This document shows positions 26,116 through 33,335 of a stretch of 64,000 bases of DNA, in pieces. The notes beneath the pieces were generated by a model that worked only from the letters and a program-made list of their open reading frames with translations, made no database searches and was not told the origin of the DNA. The stretch is from Caldifarciminota bacterium (GTDB lineage: Bacteria; Hydrothermota; UBA3073; JACQXS01; JAGMCI01): the NCBI GenBank assembly GCA_023129325.1, contig JAGMCI010000008.1:34429-98428 (forward strand). The letters run 5' to 3'. Within the stretch, counting starts at the first letter, position 1; the number at the start of each line of letters is the position of its first letter. The position numbers and the translations under genes were made by a program.

Positions 26116-26919
26116 TTACTTTAGTCTTCTGAAGCCTGCTATTGGCTGAAATCCATAGAGGAACTTTATGTAGTGGTGTCCGGATGACTGCCGCTCGGTT
26201 ATCTTTATCTTCAGAAAATACTTATCTTTAACAAAGAGTGCATATGTGCTATTAAGTGCAGTAATTTCAGCATAATTCATCCAGCATCCCCATCCAGGAA
26301 CCACTGAAACTGTATCATAAACATTGCCACCAAAATCATAAAAGCAAGTTGCATTCCAACCGTTACCATACAAATTATCTGGACTTATTATCTTATCGGT
26401 TCCCTTTACTAAACCCACAGAGTCCATATAGAAATCAACCATTGCTTTAGCGGTGGCAGCAGTTGAGTCTGCCATACTATATGTATTGCCAGTTCCATTA
26501 TCAGCCCAACCATATCCACTTGGCCCAGTATCTGTGGGAGCAGCCATCCACCATACAGGTCCAACTGGATTAACAGTCTCTACAAGTTTTGTAGACATTA
26601 TATCTGTAGGGGCGCTCTCTTTTGTTCCTTTATAGGCACTTACCTTGTAATCACCAAGGGAAGTTGCCGTGTCTGTGTAAGTAGTGGCAGTTGTCGTGTC
26701 AAGGACAGCACCATCAAAGTAAATATAATATCCGTCTACTTCATCAGAAGATGCAGTCCAGGTCAACTTTAGAGAAAGAGAATCACTTCCAGCAACCACA
26801 ATACCAAGGTTCGTTGGCGATGCTAATGGAGTGGGTTCTTCAGGGTTAAAGGTTTCTTTACAACCACAAAAACCTATGATTAAGATAAATATCCCAAGGA
26901 ACGCCAAATATTTTTTCAT
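26116..26919 (-). CDS. Lipoprotein with fibronectin type III-like domain
   Basis: 267 residues; AAGGAGG before ATG. Lipoprotein signal MKKYLAFLGIFILIIGFCGC with the modified Cys near residue 20, then a proline-rich linker and one FN3-like domain (SPTNLGIVVAGSDSLSLKLTW ... VDGYYIYFDGA ... YKVSAYKGTKES). The rest (from about 115) is Gly/Thr/Trp-rich with no family I recognise. Likely anchored to a membrane facing the periplasm or surface. Followed upstream by another lipoprotein gene with 10-nt spacing; operon. Confidence 0.75.
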   Translation of the reverse strand: MKKYLAFLGIFILIIGFCGCKETFNPEEPTPLASPTNLGIVVAGSDSLSLKLTWTASSDEVDGYYIYFDGAVLDTTTATTYTDTATSLGDYKVSAYKGTKESAPTDIMSTKLVETVNPVGPVWWMAAPTDTGPSGYGWADNGTGNTYSMADSTAATAKAMVDFYMDSVGLVKGTDKIISPDNLYGNGWNATCFYDFGGNVYDTVSVVPGWGCWMNYAEITALNSTYALFVKDKYFLKIKITERQSSGHHYIKFLYGFQPIAGFRRLK

Positions 26920-26928
26920 TATTCCTCC

Positions 26929-27435
26929 TTATCTGTATTTTGCCTTTACCTTTGGTCTTCTTTTTGAACCTGGTTTTGCCTTTAGTTTTTCAAGTGTTAC
27001 CTTGAAGCTCTCAAGTTTAAACCCTGCATTGCCTAAAGCAGCTATTCCCATATTTAAGTTATCTACTTTTTCTGTAAGAATGGCTATATCCTCTTTCACC
27101 GTGCCCCTTGCTTTCTTGTCAAGAATAACAAGAGAGTCCTTAAAAACTCCTACCTTCTCTTTAAGCGATGTGAGTTCAAACTTATCTATTAAGAGCTTTG
27201 TCTCATCAATTTTAGCAAGAAGTCCAGCAATCTCACTCTTCTTAGGTTTTTCAGCAACCTTTGCCTCTATATCTACGACTGTCATAAGAATTGACTTTCC
27301 TTCTTCAATCTTTGTCCCAAGGTCTGCAATGTCTTTCTTCAAGCCCTCAACTGCCTGCTTTATCCTCGCATTCTGACAGCCAAAGAGAATAATAGCTATG
27401 CCTATCATAGCTAAAAGGCTCGCTCCTCTCTTCAT
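26929..27435 (-). CDS. Coiled-coil lipoprotein
   Basis: 168 residues from ATG 27435, chosen because AGGAGGTGTGAG precedes it (an upstream in-frame start at 27456 would place the Shine-Dalgarno inside the gene). Signal MKRGASLLAMIGIAIILFGC with lipidated Cys near residue 20, then a long heptad-rich coiled coil (about 25-150) and a basic tail KPGSKRRPKVKAKYR. Resembles Lpp/YgiM-like periplasmic coiled-coil lipoproteins in layout only. It is first in a two-gene operon with the FN3 lipoprotein. Confidence 0.7.
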   Translation of the reverse strand: MKRGASLLAMIGIAIILFGCQNARIKQAVEGLKKDIADLGTKIEEGKSILMTVVDIEAKVAEKPKKSEIAGLLAKIDETKLLIDKFELTSLKEKVGVFKDSLVILDKKARGTVKEDIAILTEKVDNLNMGIAALGNAGFKLESFKVTLEKLKAKPGSKRRPKVKAKYR

Positions 27436-27636
27436 CTCACACCTCCTTTGAACCACAGAAAACAGAAGACAGAAAACAGAGAACAGATTCTTCTGACTTC
27501 TGTATTCTGACCTCTGACTTCTGTTCCTTCTGTGTAATCTGTGACTTCATTTTAAAATTATACTTTAATTTTTTTATTTGTCAAGTTTTTTTATCTCATA
27601 ATAGCCACAGAATAACACAGAAAGATACAGAAATCG
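27436..27636. repeat. ACAGAAGACAGAAAACAG / CACAGATT-type hairpin spacer
   Basis: aaccacagaaaacagaagacagaaaacagagaacag and its complement ttctgacttctg...ttctgttccttctgtg form a long imperfect hairpin (27455-27533), followed by ctgtgtaatctgtgac and, at 27604-27632, gccacagaataacacag. Confidence 0.75.
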
Positions 27637-28008
27637 TCAAAACACAAGTCTTTTATGCTCACATTTATTTTCTCCAAAATTAAATAAAAGTCCTACTTTA
27701 ATCCTTGTGGCTTTCAAATAGTTTAAAAGTTGCTTCTCATGGATGTTGTTATATTCTTTCGCTGCTTTCAATTCTACAATGACTTTGTCTTCAACTAAAA
27801 TATCAGCTATATATTCCCCCACCAGAGTTCCTTTATAATAAACTTTGATAGGGTACTGTCTTTTAAAATCAATCTTTCTTCGTTTCAATTCTTCTGAGAA
27901 AGCGTTCTCATATACTTTCTCAAGAAAGCCATAGCCTAAGTTTTTATAAACTTCAAATGCTGTGCCTATAATTTGGTGTGTCAAATCTCCATACAAAAAC
28001 TCTGTCAT
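27637..28008 (-). CDS. GxxExxY family protein (PD-(D/E)XK fold)
   Basis: 123 residues. Family signatures: GTAFEVYKNLGYGFLEKVYENA (G-x-x-E-x-x-Y) near the N-terminus, then IADILVEDKVIVELKA (D and E-x-K nuclease-like residues) and NYLKATRIKVGLLFNFG. Very common small protein of unknown function in FCB and other bacteria, often in many copies within repeat DNA. Here both flanks are CACAGAATAACACAG repeats (27604-27632 and 28024-28100), so the gene sits inside a repeat pair. Confidence 0.85.
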   Translation of the reverse strand: MTEFLYGDLTHQIIGTAFEVYKNLGYGFLEKVYENAFSEELKRRKIDFKRQYPIKVYYKGTLVGEYIADILVEDKVIVELKAAKEYNNIHEKQLLNYLKATRIKVGLLFNFGENKCEHKRLVF

Positions 28009-28019
28009 TGTAAATAGTG

Positions 28020-28102
28020 TTATGCTTCAGAATAACACAGAAATTATTGAAATATTTTTTTGTTTTTATTCTGTATTCTTCTGTGTATTTCTGTGGCTGA
28101 AA
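28020..28102. repeat. CACAGAAT-type repeat next to the GxxExxY gene
   Basis: cagaataacacagaaatt ... ttctgtattcttctgtgtatttctgtggct; complementary arms. Mirrors 27604-27632 on the gene's other side. Confidence 0.65.
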
Positions 28103-28114
28103 TTTTTTTTCGGT

Positions 28115-29605
28115 TTAATGTCTAAAGTGTCTTATATGAGTGAATAGCATTGCAATATTATGCTCATCACAAGCTTCTATCACTTCTTTGTCTCTTATTG
28201 ACCCCCCGGGTTCCACTACACATTTTATACCTGCTTTATAACTTAAATCTATTGAATCTCTAAATGGGAAAAACCCATCAGAGGCTAAAGCAGCTTTTTG
28301 AGGAGTAAAACCAAAAATTTTCATATTGTTAACTGCAATCTCAAGTGCGCCAACCCGATTTGGCTGTCCTACTCCTATACCTATAGTTTGGTTAGCTGTG
28401 GCAATACAAATGCTGTTTGATTTTGTAAGTCTCACTACTTTAAAAGCAAATTTTGCTGCCTCAAATTCTTCCTTGCTCGGTTGCCTTTTTGTGACTACTT
28501 TCCATTCAGCTGAATTGTCTTCAATAATGTCATTATCTTGAAATAAAATACCGCCATTTATCCATTTTAATGTTTCAGATGATAATTCCTTATTCAATGG
28601 GAGTTCTAATACACGCATATTTTTTTTATTTTTTAAGAGCTCAAGTGCCTCTTTAGTATAGGCAGGAGCTAACAATGCCTCAATAAATGTTTTTGTAATT
28701 TCAGAAGCCAATTTCTCATCAACTTTTTGATTAACTCCTACTATCCCACCAAAACTTGACAAGGGGTCTCCAGAATGGGCTTTCTTGTAAGCATCAAGTC
28801 CGTTTTTTCCTATAGCTACACCACAAGGATTAGCATGCTTTAAAACACAGGCACAGGGCTTGGTGAAACTTTTGATAACCGAGAGGGCAGTATCCAGGTC
28901 ATACAAATTATTAAATGATAATTCTTTGCCCTGTAATTGTATAGCACTGGTAAGAGATAGTCCTTTATAGCTATTTTTTCTATAAAGAGAAGCTTGTTGA
29001 TGTGGATTTTCGCCATATCTTAGGTCTGATACCTTTTGGTAAGTTAAATTTAGTATACCTTTGCCAAGAAATTGAGTTATAAGAGAATCAAATCTTGAAG
29101 TAAGTAAAAAGGCTTCTTTTGCAAAATTAAGTCTTGTTTTTTCTCTTATAGAGCCATATTTTTTAAGCTCGTCAAGAACAATAGGATATTGGTCTTTTGA
29201 GGTTATACAGGTAACATATTTATAATTCTTAGCAGCACTCCTTATTAAAGTTATACCCCCTATATCAATGTTTTCAATTCCCGGCTTTTCCTCAAATGAA
29301 TAAAGATTGCACACGACTATATCAATAAGTGGGATGTCAAGTTTTTTAAGTTCCTCAAGATGTGAAGGATTGCCCCTATCGGCGAGTATTCCACCAGCAA
29401 TTTTAGGATGTAAAGTCTTTACTCTACCTGATAAGATTTCAGGAAATTGAGTTAGCTCCTCAATGCTTTGGCAAGAAATACCTTCTTTTTCCAAAAACTT
29501 CTTTGTGCCTCTGCTTGCAAGAATCTCAAATCCAAGCTCATGCAGTTTCTTTGCAAACTCCGAAATACCTATTTTATCCGTTACACTTATAAGTGCATAT
29601 TTCAT
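28115..29605 (-). CDS. purH: Bifunctional AICAR transformylase / IMP cyclohydrolase
   Basis: 496 residues from ATG 29605 (MKYALISVTDK). N-terminal MGS-like IMP cyclohydrolase domain (ISEFAKKLHELGFEILASRGT, IDIGGITLIRSAAKN) and AICAR formyltransferase domain with K-H in CVLKHANPCGVAIG and the usual C-terminal IAMLFTHIRHFRH. Catalyses the last two steps of IMP synthesis. Promoter TTGACA (29640-29635), 17 nt, TATTTA (29617-29612), 6 nt, ATG predicts a leaderless mRNA; the longer frame from 29692 runs through repeat DNA and is rejected. No other pur gene is adjacent. Confidence 0.95.
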   Translation of the reverse strand: MKYALISVTDKIGISEFAKKLHELGFEILASRGTKKFLEKEGISCQSIEELTQFPEILSGRVKTLHPKIAGGILADRGNPSHLEELKKLDIPLIDIVVCNLYSFEEKPGIENIDIGGITLIRSAAKNYKYVTCITSKDQYPIVLDELKKYGSIREKTRLNFAKEAFLLTSRFDSLITQFLGKGILNLTYQKVSDLRYGENPHQQASLYRKNSYKGLSLTSAIQLQGKELSFNNLYDLDTALSVIKSFTKPCACVLKHANPCGVAIGKNGLDAYKKAHSGDPLSSFGGIVGVNQKVDEKLASEITKTFIEALLAPAYTKEALELLKNKKNMRVLELPLNKELSSETLKWINGGILFQDNDIIEDNSAEWKVVTKRQPSKEEFEAAKFAFKVVRLTKSNSICIATANQTIGIGVGQPNRVGALEIAVNNMKIFGFTPQKAALASDGFFPFRDSIDLSYKAGIKCVVEPGGSIRDKEVIEACDEHNIAMLFTHIRHFRH

Positions 29606-29611
29606 ACCTTT

Positions 29612-29640
29612 TAAATATCCTAAATAATCCAATTTGTCAA
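29612..29640 (-). promoter_or_regulatory. purH promoter (leaderless geometry)
   Basis: TTGACA, 17 nt, TATTTA, 6 nt, ATG. Confidence 0.65.
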
Positions 29641-29644
29641 GAAA

Positions 29645-29745
29645 AAAATAAAACCACAGAGAACACAGAGAAGAATAGCTACAGAATGACACAGAATTTC
29701 AGGGAAGAAATAAAAGTAGTTTTTCGTGGTTTCGTGATGATTTTT
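29645..29745. repeat. CACAGA-type repeat between purH and thiC
   Basis: aaccacagagaacacagagaag ... ctacagaatgacacagaat ... ttcgtggtttcgtg, between divergent promoters. Confidence 0.55.
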
Positions 29746-29765
29746 TGAGTTAACAGAAAAAAATA

Positions 29766-29793
29766 TTGACAAAAATTATATCTGGGGTATAAT
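29766..29793 (+). promoter_or_regulatory. thiC promoter (leaderless geometry)
   Basis: TTGACA 29766-29771, 16 nt, consensus TATAAT 29788-29793, 6 nt, ATG 29800. No space for a TPP riboswitch. Confidence 0.75.
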
Positions 29794-29799
29794 AAAGTT

Positions 29800-31101
29800 A
29801 TGACTTTACTTGAAAAAGCCAAGCTTGGCAAAATTACCCCTGAAATAGAAAAAGTAGCAGAGGAAGAGGGAGTATCTAAAAAATTTGTAAGAGAGGCTCT
29901 GGCAAATGGAGAAATTGTTATTCCTTCTAATTCAAAGCATTCCGCCTCAGGCGGATTGACCCATTTTATTGGAATAGGTAAAGGCTTACGAACAAAAGTC
30001 AATTCTAACATTGGTTCATCTTCTGACTGTATTGACTTTGAGCTTGAGAAAAGAAAGGCAAAAATTTCAGAATCCGCAGGTGCTGATACAATTATGGATT
30101 TATCCACAGGGGGTGATTTACAAAAATTTAGACAAACAATAAGAGCCAATTTTAAAGGTCCACTTGGCACTGTTCCAATATACGAAGCAGCAATTACTAC
30201 AACACGCAAAAAAGATGGAATAATATTTATGACCCCAGATGATATATTTAATACAATAGAAAGCCATGCCAAGGATGGAGTAGATTTTGTTACTGTGCAC
30301 TGTGGGGTTACACTTTCTGCATTTAAGTGTCTAAAACAGGAAGGCAGAGTTACAGATGTTGTTTCTCGCGGAGGAGCTTTCCTTTTAACCTGGATGCTTG
30401 CAAATGAGAAAGAAAATCCATTGTATGAATATTTTGACAGATTACTTGAAATTGCACATAAGTATGACCTTACTTTATCACTTGGAGATGGCTTTAGGCC
30501 TGGTTCAATTGCTGATTCAACTGATTCTGCACAGGTTCAGGAACTCATTATACTTGGTGAACTTAAGGAGAGAGCTAACTCTAAGGGAGTTCAAGTTATG
30601 ATAGAAGGACCGGGTCATATACCAGTTAATGAAGTTTCTGCCAATGTTATTTTAGAAAAGAAGCTCTGTCATAATGCTCCATTTTATGTTCTTGGTCCTG
30701 TTGTTACAGATATTGCACCTGGATATGATGAAATAACATCTGCAATAGGTGGTGCAATAATTTCTGCTGCTGGTGCTGATTTCCTTTGTTATGTTACACC
30801 ATCTGAACATATTGGTCTGCCAAACCTTGAAGAAGTAAGGCGTGGTGTAATAGCGACAAGGATTGCCGCTCATGCTGGTGATATTGCAAAGGGTGTAAAA
30901 GGAGCTAAAGAGTGGGACCTTGAGATGTCCAAAGCTCGCAAAAATTTAAATTGGGAAAAACAAATATCCTTATCAATAGACCCTAACCTCTTTAAAAAAG
31001 CCCGCGGGAAACGAGTTCCTAAAGAACCAGAGGTTTGCACTATGTGTGGCAAATACTGTGCCATCAAACTCGTAGACCAAGCACTCAAAAAGCACAAATG
31101 A
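29800..31101 (+). CDS. thiC: Phosphomethylpyrimidine synthase ThiC
   Basis: 433 residues, the radical-SAM enzyme converting aminoimidazole ribotide to the thiamine pyrimidine HMP-P. Motifs: GIGKGLRTKVNSNIG, DLSTGGDLQ, VHCGVTL, SRGGAFLLTWM, DGFRPGSIADS, EGPGHIP, PVVTDIAPGYD and the C-terminal cluster motif CTMCGKYC. A family B palindrome (29941-29955) inserts SASGG between the conserved H of NSKH and the HFIGIGKG segment without harming other motifs. Overlaps the next gene by ATGA. The pathway partner thi4 lies 1 kb downstream on the other strand. Confidence 0.95.
   Translation: MTLLEKAKLGKITPEIEKVAEEEGVSKKFVREALANGEIVIPSNSKHSASGGLTHFIGIGKGLRTKVNSNIGSSSDCIDFELEKRKAKISESAGADTIMDLSTGGDLQKFRQTIRANFKGPLGTVPIYEAAITTTRKKDGIIFMTPDDIFNTIESHAKDGVDFVTVHCGVTLSAFKCLKQEGRVTDVVSRGGAFLLTWMLANEKENPLYEYFDRLLEIAHKYDLTLSLGDGFRPGSIADSTDSAQVQELIILGELKERANSKGVQVMIEGPGHIPVNEVSANVILEKKLCHNAPFYVLGPVVTDIAPGYDEITSAIGGAIISAAGADFLCYVTPSEHIGLPNLEEVRRGVIATRIAAHAGDIAKGVKGAKEWDLEMSKARKNLNWEKQISLSIDPNLFKKARGKRVPKEPEVCTMCGKYCAIKLVDQALKKHK
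29941..29955. repeat. Family B palindrome, in frame in thiC
   Basis: Perfect tccgcctcaggcgga; codon-aligned, encodes SASGG. Confidence 0.9.
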
Positions 31102-31679
31102 AGCTTTTAGGTATTTCGGGCTCACATAAGAAGGGACAAAATTCTTTAAAGTTGCTTGAAGAAGCTATAAAAGGAGTAAAAACTGTAAATCCATCAATTA
31201 AGACAAAAGTTATTGAGCTTGCAGCCTTTGATATAAATCATTGTGAGTCTTGTAATGCTTGTCGGGATAATCCTTTTGAATGTGTTGTAAAAGATGATTT
31301 TCAAGTAATTTTTGATGAAATGAAATTAACAGATGCCATTTTATTCTCCATTCCCCATTATGATGCCAATCCATCACATTTAGATGGATTTCTTGGTAGA
31401 TTTCGTAAAATTCACAAAGTTGAAAGCTTGGATAATGGGTTTCCCTTAAAAGATAAACCATGTGGTATCCTTGTGATATCCGGAACCAAGAATCATAGTG
31501 CTATCTCTTTTTTAAAAGAATTAGAAAAACTTATAATATCTGCTTCTATGAGCTTAGTTAATATTGGAAGGCAGTCTTATAAGGGAGCAATAGCAGTAGC
31601 TCCTGTAACTGAGAATTTTCGCGCCTTACGGCATGCAAGAATACTTGGGAAGAAGGTAGGGAAAGTATTAAATGAATAA
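31098..31679 (+). CDS. NADPH-dependent FMN reductase / iron-sulfur flavoprotein family
   Basis: 193 residues starting at ATG 31098, overlapping the thiC stop (ATGA), so translationally coupled. Flavodoxin-like fold: LLGISGSHKKGQNSLKLL (FMN phosphate loop), then CESCNACRDNPFECVVKDDF, the Cys pattern that holds a 4Fe-4S cluster in Isf-type proteins, and ILFSIPHYDANPSH. May supply electrons for ThiC radical chemistry; this is inference from the coupling only. Its 3' end overlaps the convergent FmdE-like gene by 12 bases. Confidence 0.8.
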   Translation: MKLLGISGSHKKGQNSLKLLEEAIKGVKTVNPSIKTKVIELAAFDINHCESCNACRDNPFECVVKDDFQVIFDEMKLTDAILFSIPHYDANPSHLDGFLGRFRKIHKVESLDNGFPLKDKPCGILVISGTKNHSAISFLKELEKLIISASMSLVNIGRQSYKGAIAVAPVTENFRALRHARILGKKVGKVLNE

Positions 31680-32081
31680 TCTATTAAATGGAGTTTTTAA
31701 AACCCAGTCTGCTCCTTGTTCCAGGTCTTCAAATTTTTTTGATTTTGTAAAAATTTCCGGTCTTAGTTTAAGCTTAAGGATTTTTTGAGTCTTCAGATTT
31801 TTAAAGGAAAATAAAGTTTTATTTTCATTAACTGGTTTAAGCTTTAAATTACACTTTCCTAAGGTGCAATGTGTAGAAGATTGTATCCCATCAATAACAC
31901 ATGTCCAGGGCTTCTCAACTTTTGTCTCCACTACACATTCTAAATCCATAATTCCTTTGGGTTTTAAAATTTGGACTGCGTGAGTTCCAGCCCGATAGCC
32001 GAGTGCCAGCAAAGGACCATTATGTCCGTGGAACTTAATTGCAGATTTGTAGCTAAATTTTTTCAAGTAATTTTTTTGCAC
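31668..32081 (-). CDS. FmdE-like protein
   Basis: About 137 residues from GTG 32081 (or 132 from TTG 32066); its frame is open further upstream inside thi4. FHGHNGPLLALGYRAGTHAV and VIDGIQSSTHCTLGKCNL match the N-terminal domain of FmdE (formylmethanofuran dehydrogenase subunit E) relatives, which occur widely as stand-alone proteins with a metal site from the H and C residues. Where relatives have H-G-H-x-C-P this has H-G-H-N-G-P, so one cysteine is missing. The start overlaps the thi4 3' end, suggesting an operon. Function unknown. Confidence 0.65.
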   Translation of the reverse strand: MQKNYLKKFSYKSAIKFHGHNGPLLALGYRAGTHAVQILKPKGIMDLECVVETKVEKPWTCVIDGIQSSTHCTLGKCNLKLKPVNENKTLFSFKNLKTQKILKLKLRPEIFTKSKKFEDLEQGADWVLKTPFNRLFI

Positions 32082-32829
32082 AATATTTGCCTGATAGCAA
32101 CATTCCTCCAAATATGGGTCCCATCCTTGGGCTTCCAAAAGCTGCATTTGCAGCCATTCCTGTCACCCATACTCCTGGAAATATTTCTTTAGTATTATTT
32201 ATTATTGATTTTTCTCCTTTTTCAGCCCACATTGGAAGTTCACCCTCTATTCCGCCTGATGGAGTCTTGAACTTCTTGCCGACTTTTTTTTCTAAAACTT
32301 TGAGTATCTCAGTATCATGACCAGTAGCCTCAATAACAAACTTTGCCCTCATTGTTAGGGGGTCTACATGAATTCCCGCCAGTTTTGCGGCACTCCAATT
32401 AAGGACAAGCCCTGCAACTCTTTCATCTTTAAGCATCACATCTTCTATTGTTATTAAATTAAAAATTTGGGCTCCAGCCTTTGTTGTTGCTGATATAAGA
32501 GTACCAATGGTTTCTATAGAATTAGCTGTATAATATCCGGGCTGAAACAATCTGGTACTAATACCAAATTCATCAAGTATTTCTTTTCCTTCTTTCTGAA
32601 CGACAATCTCATTAAACATCATTCCGCCACCCCACATCCCACCACCAACTGATATGTGGCGTTCAAAAACAGCTACCTTTTTATTACTTTTAGCAATGAA
32701 ATAAGCAGCTACAAGCCCTGCTGGACCTGCTCCAACAACAGCGACATCTACCTCTAAAGAGTTAAGTAATTTTCTTGTATACTCCTTTATTATTGCTTTT
32801 GAAATTATTATATCATCAAGCTTCATCAT
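32053..32829 (-). CDS. thi4: Thiamine thiazole synthase, Thi4 family (His-type, sulfide-dependent)
   Basis: 258 residues. Rossmann FAD/NAD fold VDVAVVGAGPAGLVAAYFIA, then the Thi4 signature GGGMWGGGMMFNEIVV, ATGHD, and a C-terminal GMAANAAFGSPRMGPIFGGMLLSG. The position that is the sulfur-donating Cys in yeast/plant Thi4 is His here (GIHVDPLT, His154), as in methanogen enzymes that use free sulfide catalytically. Makes the thiazole half of thiamine, replacing ThiG/ThiS/ThiH. Fits an anaerobic, sulfide-rich lifestyle (inference). Start is either of two consecutive ATGs. Confidence 0.9.
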   Translation of the reverse strand: MMKLDDIIISKAIIKEYTRKLLNSLEVDVAVVGAGPAGLVAAYFIAKSNKKVAVFERHISVGGGMWGGGMMFNEIVVQKEGKEILDEFGISTRLFQPGYYTANSIETIGTLISATTKAGAQIFNLITIEDVMLKDERVAGLVLNWSAAKLAGIHVDPLTMRAKFVIEATGHDTEILKVLEKKVGKKFKTPSGGIEGELPMWAEKGEKSIINNTKEIFPGVWVTGMAANAAFGSPRMGPIFGGMLLSGKYCAKKLLEKI

Positions 32830-33012
32830 AGAATATCAAAAATTAAAAATCAAATATCAAAATTACCTGCCCGACATCTGGCAGGCGGGCATATTAAAAT
32901 GCAAAAATATAACAATAGACCAAAGACATCAGACAAAAAGAGGTCTTTGGTCTTAAGTCTGTGGTCTTTCTTTTTGCATTTTTATTTTTGATGTTTAATA
33001 TTACTTTTTAAA
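32830..33012. repeat. AATATCAAAAATCAAA-type long hairpin with family C palindrome
   Basis: Left arm gaatatcaaaaattaaaaatcaaatatcaa, family C palindrome (32866-32889), atgcaaaaatataacaatagaccaaagacatcagac / gtctgtggtctttctttttgcatttttatttttgatg. The arms are complementary over about 150 bases. A related copy is at 41795-41850. Confidence 0.75.
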
Positions 33013-33081
33013 GGCTTAAGTAAATCTATAAGCCGGGTTCTGTCTTGGTGATTATTTATCTTAGCGACCTACCTGAAGGTT

Positions 33082-33105
33082 CCCGCACCTATGCATAGGT
33101 GCGGG
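33082..33105. repeat. Family A palindrome inside rnpB (P16-P18 region)
   Basis: Perfect 24-bp palindrome CCCGCACCTATG + complement, positioned after the GACGGCCCGTC helix of RNase P RNA. Confidence 0.85.
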
Positions 33106-33280
33106 ATGAGACGGGCCGTCTCTTCCCTCTATTTAGTCTTGCACCGGGTAGGGTTTACCCTGCTTCCGACATTACTGTTGGAACGGTGAGCTCTTACCTC
33201 GCCATTTCACCTTCTCCTGTACCCAAAACTGGGTCATCGGATGTGTATTTTCTGTGGCACTTTCCCGAGGGTCACCCCTG

Positions 33281-33305
33281 CCCAGCACATAAACTATGTG
33301 CTGGG
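33281..33305. repeat. Family A palindrome forming P9 of rnpB
   Basis: CCCAGCACATA-AAC-TATGTGCTGGG, at the position of the short P9 hairpin in E. coli M1 RNA. Its arms are identical to those of the P3 element. Confidence 0.85.
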
Positions 33306-33335
33306 TACCCTGCCCTTTGGTGCCCGGACTTTCCT

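Noticed and set aside
29606..29692. Longer purH N-terminus starting at 29692
   Set aside because: The extra 29 residues read repeat DNA and the promoter; the family starts at MKYALISVTD.
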